Made by a program: the position numbers and the translations under genes
The notes under the pieces: model-generated
Told to the model about the DNA's origin: nothing
The model's input: only the letters and a program-made list of their open reading frames with translations
Databases searched by the model: none
DNA from: an uncultured Oxalobacteraceae bacterium
GTDB taxonomy: Bacteria; Pseudomonadota; Gammaproteobacteria; Burkholderiales; Burkholderiaceae_D
Direction of reading: 5' to 3'
Assembly (NCBI GenBank): GCA_903893945.1
Contig: CAITOF010000068.1
Location: 43,388 to 107,387, forward strand
DNA: 64,000 bases
Part shown: in pieces, positions 1 to 6,470 of the stretch
Position numbering within the stretch: position 1 is the stretch's first letter
Layout of the letters: each line of letters opens with the position of its first letter

Positions 1-189
1 TGAAACTTTCAAGCACTGAACCTTCCAACCCTGCAAGAAAAACTTTCTTAAGCCCCTATTGTCCAATATAATTCATACTTTCTTACAATTTGACTCATTT
101 TTCTGTCATCCAAAACGGTGCTCACGGAGCTAATGACAGTAAGGCAGATCATTCGGTTTGCTTAATCAAACCCTAAAATGGATATCACG

Positions 190-543
190 ATGAAAAATAC
201 TATTTTGCTATGCGGTGTGGCACTTGTGGCGTCAACGTTACTGACAGGCTGCGTTGTTGCACCGGAACCTTACCATTATCATCCCCAGGTGGTTTATCCG
301 GAAGTTGCTCCGGCACCGGTGGTGGTTTCCGTGGCACCTCCTGCGCCCCAGTTTGAAGAAATTGGCACACCACCCGTTGCAGGCTATTTCTGGATCGGTG
401 GCGTGTGGCTCTGGGAAGGCGGACGCCATGTCTGGCACCCTGGTCACTGGCAGGCACCCAAACCTGGCTACGTATGGGTTCCGCACCACTGGCACCAGGT
501 TGGCAACGAATGGCACATGGACGGTGGTCACTGGCAGCGTTAA
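190..543 (+). CDS. YXWGXW-repeat outer-membrane lipoprotein
   Basis: A small lipoprotein of about 117 residues. It has a signal peptide ending in lipobox LTGC, so the lipidated Cys is residue 21 counted from this ATG. The mature part is rich in Pro, Val, His and Trp and ends in spaced Tyr/Trp-x-Trp motifs (for example GYFWIGGVWLW, GYVWVPHHW), the pattern of the YXWGXW-repeat family. Family function is not known; a periplasm-facing envelope location is inferred. An in-frame ATG lies four codons upstream at 178, but it has no ribosome-binding site, while a GGAT stands six bases before the ATG at 190. The gene stands alone and is followed by a long stem-loop. Confidence 0.75.
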   Translation: MKNTILLCGVALVASTLLTGCVVAPEPYHYHPQVVYPEVAPAPVVVSVAPPAPQFEEIGTPPVAGYFWIGGVWLWEGGRHVWHPGHWQAPKPGYVWVPHHWHQVGNEWHMDGGHWQR

Positions 544-602
544 GCGAGCGCCAGCACGCATTCAGGGTTAATTCAGCACGCCATTTACCGTCGTTACCCG
601 CC

Positions 603-635
603 GCCTGTCCGATCTGCTCTCAGTAGCGGACAGGC
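603..635. repeat. Nine-bp perfect inverted repeat (stem-loop) after the lipoprotein gene
   Basis: GCCTGTCCG at 603-611 pairs perfectly with CGGACAGGC at 627-635 around a 15-base loop. No T-run follows, so it is not a classical intrinsic terminator. It may stabilise the lipoprotein mRNA end or act as a weak transcription barrier before the MATE gene. Confidence 0.45.
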
Positions 636-701
636 TACTTCCCAGGAAAACTTCGCCGTCCGCGCAGCGTTGTACGCGAATCAGTTCAAGAAAATTAACG
701 T

Positions 702-2054
702 ATGCGCTTACAAGATACTCGTGCCACCTGGCAGCTGGCGTGGCCTATCGCGGTGGGCCAGTTAGCGTCAACCGGCACTGCATTTATTGATACGGTGATG
801 GCTGGCCATGTGTCGGCCGGTGATCTGGCTGCCGTGTCGGTCGGCTCGTCGATCTGGGTTACGTTGATTGTCACCATTATGGGCTTTCTGCTCGCCACCA
901 GTCCCATGGTTGCGCATCAGGTCGGCGCCGACGATACCGCATCGATACCGTCACTCACCCAGCAGGCATTGCTGCAGGCGCTCCTGCTGGCGGCGATCGC
1001 CTGGGTCATTACCCGCTTTATTGCGCCGATTTTCCCCCTGCTGGGATTGGAGCCTGACATTGCCCGTAAAGCGGGTGAATTCCTGAAAGCAATCAGTTTG
1101 GGGCTGCCGGCATTTGCCTGTTACCGGGTACTTTACAGTTACAGCGCCGCTTTGAAACACACCAAGCCAATGATGGTCATTTCCATTTTCTGTCTGTTAC
1201 TGAATATTCCGACAAACTGGATACTGATTTATGGACATTTCGGTTTTACAGCTCTCGGTGGTGTCGGCTGTGGCTGGGCAACGGCGTTTTGCGTCTGGGT
1301 CAATTTTCTGCTGCTCTCCTTCTGGATACTGCGCACAAAACATTATCGGCACACCCATCCTTTCAGAGCCTGGCAAGGGTGGAATCCTTCCGTCCAACAG
1401 CAATTATTCAAACTGGGGCTACCGATCGGCATCATGTTTCTGGTTGAGGTGAGCGCCTTCAGTCTGATTGCATTAATCATTGCCAGACTGGGCACCACAT
1501 CGGTCGCCGCACATCAGATCGCACTGAACTTTTCCTCGCTGACTTTTATGGTTCCCATGGCTATCGGCACCGCGTTGACCGTTCGTGTCGGACACGCTGT
1601 CGGTGCCAATAATTTTGAACAGGCGCGTGCCATCGGCAAGAACGGCATTCGCCTGGGCCTGTTTATCGCCATCGTGACCGGTTGCGTGATGATCTTTGGT
1701 TCGCATTGGGTGTCAGGCTGGTACACAGACGATGCCGCCGTATTGAAACTGGCAGGGCAATTGATTGTACTGGCCGGATTCTTCCAATTTTCCGACATTA
1801 CCCAGGTGGTCAGCGCCGGGGTATTACGTGGTTACAAAATCACCCGTGCTCCAATGATTATCCATATGACCGCCTTCTGGCTGATTGGCATGCCGGTTGG
1901 TTATCTGTTGACCTTCGGGACCCGGAACCATGACGGCCTGGGTATTCGCGGCTACTGGATTGCCCTGATCATTGCGCTCACGTTCACCGCCCTGTCATTA
2001 CAGATTCTGTTCCGGCGCAAAAGCCGGCAACTGCTGGTTCAGCACCCAAAATGA
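702..2054 (+). CDS. MATE family efflux transporter (NorM-like)
   Basis: This 450-residue inner-membrane protein has about twelve hydrophobic segments in two homologous halves, with the family's usual length. It begins with the typical N-terminal helix (TWQLAWPIAVGQLASTGTAFIDTVMAGHVSAGDL has the MATE pattern of a Pro in helix 1 followed by an Asp and MAGH). MATE proteins export cationic drugs and metabolites in exchange for H+ or Na+; the substrate here cannot be read from sequence. The stop codon overlaps the start of the downstream pseudouridine synthase gene (ATGA), so the two are translationally coupled although their functions appear unrelated. Confidence 0.9.
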   Translation: MRLQDTRATWQLAWPIAVGQLASTGTAFIDTVMAGHVSAGDLAAVSVGSSIWVTLIVTIMGFLLATSPMVAHQVGADDTASIPSLTQQALLQALLLAAIAWVITRFIAPIFPLLGLEPDIARKAGEFLKAISLGLPAFACYRVLYSYSAALKHTKPMMVISIFCLLLNIPTNWILIYGHFGFTALGGVGCGWATAFCVWVNFLLLSFWILRTKHYRHTHPFRAWQGWNPSVQQQLFKLGLPIGIMFLVEVSAFSLIALIIARLGTTSVAAHQIALNFSSLTFMVPMAIGTALTVRVGHAVGANNFEQARAIGKNGIRLGLFIAIVTGCVMIFGSHWVSGWYTDDAAVLKLAGQLIVLAGFFQFSDITQVVSAGVLRGYKITRAPMIIHMTAFWLIGMPVGYLLTFGTRNHDGLGIRGYWIALIIALTFTALSLQILFRRKSRQLLVQHPK

Positions 2055-2962
2055 TTCAGGTTCACGAACCACCAAAATCACCTTTGCCGGTTCGGGACGG
2101 TGTCGCACCCAGTTATATCTGGCTGCAAAAAGGATCGTGGCCGACCATCCTTGATTTTTTGAACCAGCGGTTTCCTGAGGTTGGCAGCACCGTCTGGCTG
2201 GGCCGGCTTGATCGGGGTGACGTGGTCGACGAATCCGGACAGGTTCTGACCTGTTCCAGCCCGTATTTCTGGGGTCGGCGCATCTTTTATTACCGTGAAA
2301 TTGAACTGGAAACACCGGTTCCGTTCAAGGAAAACATCCTGTTCCGGGACGCCCACTTGCTGGTCGTCGACAAGCCACACTTTCTGCCTGTGATTCCCAC
2401 CGGCAGATTTCTGCACGAAACATTATTGGTCAGACTGAAAGACCAGCTTAAACTGGATGCGTTAACGCCGATACACCGACTGGACAGGGAAACCGCCGGC
2501 GTCATGATTTTCTCGCTGAACAGGCAGACGCGCGGCGCGTACCAGTCGCTATTCCAGCAGCGCAGCGTTCGAAAAAAATATCAGGCACTGGCTCGCCATT
2601 TGAACAACTATGCAGGCCCGTTCGTCTACCAAAGTCGTCTGGTCCCGGGGACACCTTTTTTCAGAATGCAGGAAATGGCAGGTACCCCGAATTCGGAAAC
2701 TGCGATTGCACTGCTCGAACAGCAGGGTAATGTGTGTCGTTACCAGTTGGAACCTTTAACAGGTCGAAAACATCAGCTTCGCGTCCACATGGCTGCACTC
2801 GGCATTCCGATTTTAAACGACGCATTTTATCCGGCAGCACTGCCATGTAAAGGCGACGATTTTTCACAGCCTCTGAAACTGCTGTCCCAGTCGATTCAGT
2901 TTGTCGACCCGTTGACAGGCCTGGATCGCTGTTTTGAAAGTGACATGAAACTGCTGTACTGA
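2051..2962 (+). CDS. RluA-family RNA pseudouridine synthase
   Basis: A 303-residue protein with the RluA catalytic motif HRLDRETAGV; the catalytic Asp is residue 145. Ahead of it come the LLVVDKP strand (residues 103-109) and an N-terminal segment in the place of an S4-like domain. The downstream GRKHQLRVHMAALG motif is also typical. These enzymes isomerise specific uridines in rRNA or tRNA to pseudouridine. The sequence resembles the less-studied RluA subgroup rather than clear RluC or RluD, so the RNA target is left open. It overlaps the MATE gene by four bases and converges on the receiver-GGDEF gene nine bases away. Confidence 0.85.
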   Translation: MIQVHEPPKSPLPVRDGVAPSYIWLQKGSWPTILDFLNQRFPEVGSTVWLGRLDRGDVVDESGQVLTCSSPYFWGRRIFYYREIELETPVPFKENILFRDAHLLVVDKPHFLPVIPTGRFLHETLLVRLKDQLKLDALTPIHRLDRETAGVMIFSLNRQTRGAYQSLFQQRSVRKKYQALARHLNNYAGPFVYQSRLVPGTPFFRMQEMAGTPNSETAIALLEQQGNVCRYQLEPLTGRKHQLRVHMAALGIPILNDAFYPAALPCKGDDFSQPLKLLSQSIQFVDPLTGLDRCFESDMKLLY

Positions 2963-2971
2963 CCACGAATG

Positions 2972-3913
2972 TCAATCCAGCGTGCACCAGACTCTGCCGC
3001 GCCCTTCCTGTTTCGCCCGTGTCAGCGCCGCCGAGGCCAGTTCAATCAGCGCCAGACTGTTTTCAACCGAACTGTTTTTTCCTGCCAGTCCGAGACTGAT
3101 CGTCATACGATTGCCATTACTGGATTCAGAATGTTGAATGGCCAATTCCCGCACCTGTTTTTCCAGGTTCTGCGCGAACGGGAATGCGCTGATGACTGGC
3201 GTATCCGGGAGCAGGCAGACAAATTTGCCGCCATCATACCGGGCCACGAAGTCCGCCGGTCGCTTGCAGCATCGTTTAAGGCAATTGGCAATGCGTCGCA
3301 GCGAGTCGTCGCCGGCCTGATAACCGTAGATATCATTGAAACGCTTAAAATCGTCCACATCAATACTGAGCAGAGAAAGAAAGCTCCCTGAGCGCTGTGA
3401 ACGTTGAAATTCACTTTTCATTCTGTCGTCGAAAAATCGCCGGTTATACAAACCCGTCATGCCGTCGATGAACGCCATTCTTTTTAACAGTTCGGTCTGG
3501 CGCTTCATCGTGATATGGGTTTTGACTTTGGCCTGCAGTGCGCGCAAATTCAGTGGTTTGGTCACAAAATCTACCGCACCCGCGTCCAGGCCGCGGATTT
3601 CATCGTCCGAACTGAGTGACGACATGATAAAAATCACCGGGATAAAGTCAGTCGATACATCGGCCTTCAACTGACGACAGACATCATAGCCATTCATGTC
3701 CGAGCTATCCACATCAAGAAGCACCAGATCAGGTTGATGTTGCCGGCACTGGTCAACGACAGTGGCGTGGTCTGTCAATCCGTACACAAGGAAATTCTCT
3801 GAAAATACCTGTTGCAAGAACTGGAGATTGTCTGCCTGATCGGCGACGATCAACAGGGATTGTTTTGGTTTCTCAATGTACTGATAGAGATTTGAATATG
3901 ACGTGTCTATCAT
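2972..3913 (-). CDS. Response regulator with degenerate GGDEF domain
   Basis: This 313-residue protein has a CheY-like receiver at about residues 18-130, with phosphoacceptor Asp67 (LVLLDVDSSD) and Lys119 (VTKPL). The acidic pair near residue 24 is reduced to Ala-Asp. A GGDEF-type domain fills residues 145-310, beginning FIDGMTGLYNRRFFDDR. Where the catalytic GGDEF/GGEEF motif should stand the sequence reads DGGKF (227-231), in frame and without length change. The inhibitory-site motif RxxD is intact as RPAD at 218-221, five residues upstream. Diguanylate cyclase activity is therefore unlikely, while binding of cyclic di-GMP at the I-site stays plausible (inference). It is a monocistronic gene between a pseudouridine synthase and the molybdate transporter. 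Confidence 0.85.
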   Translation of the reverse strand: MIDTSYSNLYQYIEKPKQSLLIVADQADNLQFLQQVFSENFLVYGLTDHATVVDQCRQHQPDLVLLDVDSSDMNGYDVCRQLKADVSTDFIPVIFIMSSLSSDDEIRGLDAGAVDFVTKPLNLRALQAKVKTHITMKRQTELLKRMAFIDGMTGLYNRRFFDDRMKSEFQRSQRSGSFLSLLSIDVDDFKRFNDIYGYQAGDDSLRRIANCLKRCCKRPADFVARYDGGKFVCLLPDTPVISAFPFAQNLEKQVRELAIQHSESSNGNRMTISLGLAGKNSSVENSLALIELASAALTRAKQEGRGRVWCTLD

Positions 3914-3943
3914 TTATTTTCTGATAATTTATTGTTAAATTGC

Positions 3944-5008
3944 CTATTTCAAAATGGCGACGCCCTTGATCTGTGCAAACAACGGCATTCCGGCATGCAG
4001 TCGCAACAGGTCGGCGGATTTACGTGTAATGCGGGCCAGCAGGCGTGTTTTGCTGGCATCCAGTTCCACCAGCAGCTGACCCTTCATGTCGTCACGAATC
4101 GCCGAGATAGTCACAGGTATCGTATTCAATATACTTGATCCTGAAGGAGGATTCAAAATTAAACTTACATCACGCGCCTGTATCCGACAGCGTACCGGCG
4201 TCCCGATTTGCGCCGGGTTCTGGGCCAGCCATAGGTCACCACCTGTAAACCGCATTTGTGTGAGTTGATAATCAGGATCCTGTGCAATTATGCGACCCGA
4301 AATTAACGTACAAGCCTGATCGCCACGAGAGTACGGCAAATCGGGATGACTGATAATGTCAAAAATGCTACCGTGGGCTTTGACCTGTCCCTGGTCCAGC
4401 ACCACGGCATAGTCTGCCAAACGTGCCAGTTCGTCAGTTGCATGACTGACGTACAGCACAGGAATCGCCAATTCACGATGCAACTCGTCAAAGTAAGGCA
4501 AAAGCTCGGACTTACGCAACTCGTCCAGTGACGCGAGCGGTTCGTCCATAAGTAACAGATCAGGGCGCGTAGCCAGGGCACGCGCAATGGCAACACGCTG
4601 CTTTTCACCGCCCGACAGGGTTTCAGTGGACCGCCGCAGTAACGCGCCAATGTCCAATAAATCAACCGCTTTTGACAAGGCGGTGTTCTGTTCAGGCATC
4701 GCGCCCCGGCGCAGGCCAAATTCCAGATTTTGCTGCACTGTCAGATGGGGAAACAGGCTCGGTTCCTGAAAGACGAAGCCAACAGAACGCTTATGCGTTG
4801 GCAGGAAGACGCTGGTTCGGTCATCCTGCCAGATTTGATCATTGATCTGTATTTTGCCTCGTGCCCGGGGTTCCAGACCGGCCACGGCGCGCAACAGCGT
4901 GGTTTTTCCTGCGCCCGACGGGCCGCATATGGCACTGATTCCCCTGCCAGGCAGCGACAGGTCGACGTCCAGACTGGCCAGGCTGATCTGAACAATAATC
5001 TCGCTCAT
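3944..5008 (-). CDS. modC: Molybdate ABC transporter ATP-binding protein ModC
   Basis: The ATPase of the molybdate importer. It shows Walker A GPSGAGKTTLLRAVAGL, the Q-loop, the ABC signature LSGGEKQRVAIARAL and Walker B LLLMDEPLASLD. About 130 residues follow that carry a TOBE/Mop domain (near VSLILNPPSGSSILNTIPV), which distinguishes ModC from other ATPases of this class. The ATG at 5008 is preferred to an in-frame ATG three codons upstream: it overlaps the modB stop as ATGA and has AGGAA nine bases before it. Length of about 354 residues is normal. Last gene of modABC. Confidence 0.93.
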   Translation of the reverse strand: MSEIIVQISLASLDVDLSLPGRGISAICGPSGAGKTTLLRAVAGLEPRARGKIQINDQIWQDDRTSVFLPTHKRSVGFVFQEPSLFPHLTVQQNLEFGLRRGAMPEQNTALSKAVDLLDIGALLRRSTETLSGGEKQRVAIARALATRPDLLLMDEPLASLDELRKSELLPYFDELHRELAIPVLYVSHATDELARLADYAVVLDQGQVKAHGSIFDIISHPDLPYSRGDQACTLISGRIIAQDPDYQLTQMRFTGGDLWLAQNPAQIGTPVRCRIQARDVSLILNPPSGSSILNTIPVTISAIRDDMKGQLLVELDASKTRLLARITRKSADLLRLHAGMPLFAQIKGVAILK

Positions 5009-5688
5009 GGAACCCATTTCCTGGTTGCCTGACCGGGATTGATCCTATGAATCAATAGCAGTAGTGTGAACGAAAAGACCAGCATGGCCAGCGCCAGACC
5101 ATGCGCATGCAGATAATTGAGCTGTTCGACATGATCATAAATCTGTACCGACACGACGCGTGTCTTGCCGGGTATATCGCCACCTATCATGAGCACCACG
5201 CCAAATTCGCCGACAGTATGCGCGAAACCCATCACGATCGCCGTCAGATAACCGGGCCTGGACAAGGGAAGCACAACCGAAAAAAACGTGTCGGCCGGTG
5301 ATGCGCGCAATGTCGCCGCCACCTCCAGCGGGCGCTCGCCAAGTGCTTCAAATGCGTTGTGCAACGGCTGAACGACAAACGGCATGGAATACAGCATGGA
5401 AGCAATGACCAGCCCGGAAAAGGTAAAGGGCAGCAGCCCCCACCCCGAAGCCTGGGTCACTCGCCCGATGACGCCAGACGGCCCCATTACTATCAGCAGA
5501 TAGAATCCTATGACGGTTGGCGGCAGGACCAGAGGCAGGGCGACTAAAGTTCGAACCGTATTTTTGAAGACCGATCGGGTACGGGCCAGCCACCAGGCTA
5601 AAGGTGTCCCCGTTATCAGCAGCAGAACGGTGGTCAGGGTGGCCAATTTGAGTGTCAGCCAAATTGCTCCTGCGTCAGCAGCATCCAT
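5005..5688 (-). CDS. modB: Molybdate ABC transporter permease ModB
   Basis: A 227-residue inner-membrane permease with about five to six hydrophobic helices. It contains the EAA-type cytoplasmic loop seen as EALGERPLEVAATLRASP, which contacts ModC. Length and the closing HTVGEFGVVLMIGG segment are typical of ModB. Its start overlaps the modA stop (TAATG) and its stop overlaps modC (ATGA), so the three proteins are translationally coupled. It forms the membrane channel for molybdate, needed for molybdenum-cofactor enzymes. Confidence 0.93.
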   Translation of the reverse strand: MDAADAGAIWLTLKLATLTTVLLLITGTPLAWWLARTRSVFKNTVRTLVALPLVLPPTVIGFYLLIVMGPSGVIGRVTQASGWGLLPFTFSGLVIASMLYSMPFVVQPLHNAFEALGERPLEVAATLRASPADTFFSVVLPLSRPGYLTAIVMGFAHTVGEFGVVLMIGGDIPGKTRVVSVQIYDHVEQLNYLHAHGLALAMLVFSFTLLLLIHRINPGQATRKWVP

Positions 5689-6431
5689 TAAATCTGGTAT
5701 CCATAAGTTCGTATGATTTTTCTGGCTGCGTCGGATTTTAGAAACTCCAGAAACCCACGTGCTGCCGGATTATCTTTTCCGTGCCTGAGTAACACGGCAT
5801 CCTGTCGCAACGGCTGGTACAATTCCTCAGGCACCATCCACACCGACCCTGATTTGATTTTATTGTTTTCCCAGACCTGGGACAACGCAACAAAACCCAG
5901 CTCCGCATTGCCGGTTGCAACGAATGCGTATGTCTGTCCGATACTTTCTCCCTGAACGAACTTTGGCGCCAGTTTATCGAGCAGCTTCAATGAGGTTAAT
6001 GTTTCGATGGCGGCCTGTCCATAAGGCGCCTGTTCAGGCGAGGCGAGCGCCAGATGCCTGTAGTGACCTGAAGCAAGTATCTGGCCGTGGTCATCGACCA
6101 GTTGCGGATCCGCAGACCACAAGACCAGTTTTCCAACCGCATAGGTAAACCGGGTTTCAGCCAATGCCTGCTGCTCCATGATCAACTTGCCGGGTGTTGC
6201 CTGATCGGCTGACAGCAGCACATCAAACGGCGCTGCATTTCTGATCTGCGCGTAGAATTTTCCGGTGGCTCCGGCAGAAAAAGTGACCCTGTTGCCGGTC
6301 TCCTGTTCGAAGGCAGCGGCAATCTGCTGCATAGGCTGAGCAAAGTTGGCGGCGACAGCCACCTGCACGTCGCCACACCAGGCCGCCCCTCCAAACAGGC
6401 CCGCCAATAAAAGCACTATCAGGCGCGTCAT
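5688..6431 (-). CDS. modA: Molybdate-binding periplasmic protein ModA
   Basis: A 247-residue solute-binding protein with a signal peptide (residues 1 to about 19, cleaved near AWCGDVQVA). The mature start VQVAVAANFAQPMQQIAAAFE and the FSAGATGKFYAQIRNAAPFD segment, whose small residues line the oxyanion pocket, are hallmarks of ModA. It captures molybdate or tungstate in the periplasm and delivers it to ModBC. First gene of modABC, 39 bases after the DUF1631 gene on the same strand. I see no terminator there and no ModE-like palindrome, so read-through from DUF1631 is possible. Confidence 0.92.
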   Translation of the reverse strand: MTRLIVLLLAGLFGGAAWCGDVQVAVAANFAQPMQQIAAAFEQETGNRVTFSAGATGKFYAQIRNAAPFDVLLSADQATPGKLIMEQQALAETRFTYAVGKLVLWSADPQLVDDHGQILASGHYRHLALASPEQAPYGQAAIETLTSLKLLDKLAPKFVQGESIGQTYAFVATGNAELGFVALSQVWENNKIKSGSVWMVPEELYQPLRQDAVLLRHGKDNPAARGFLEFLKSDAARKIIRTYGYQI

Positions 6432-6470
6432 GGCAGGACGGTGCCCGCGTACGGGACATCCGGCGGTGTG

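Noticed and set aside
103..139. CTGTCAT/ATGACAG inverted repeat with 23-base spacer before the first gene
   Set aside because: Arms of 7 bp with so wide a spacer are expected by chance in a region of this size.
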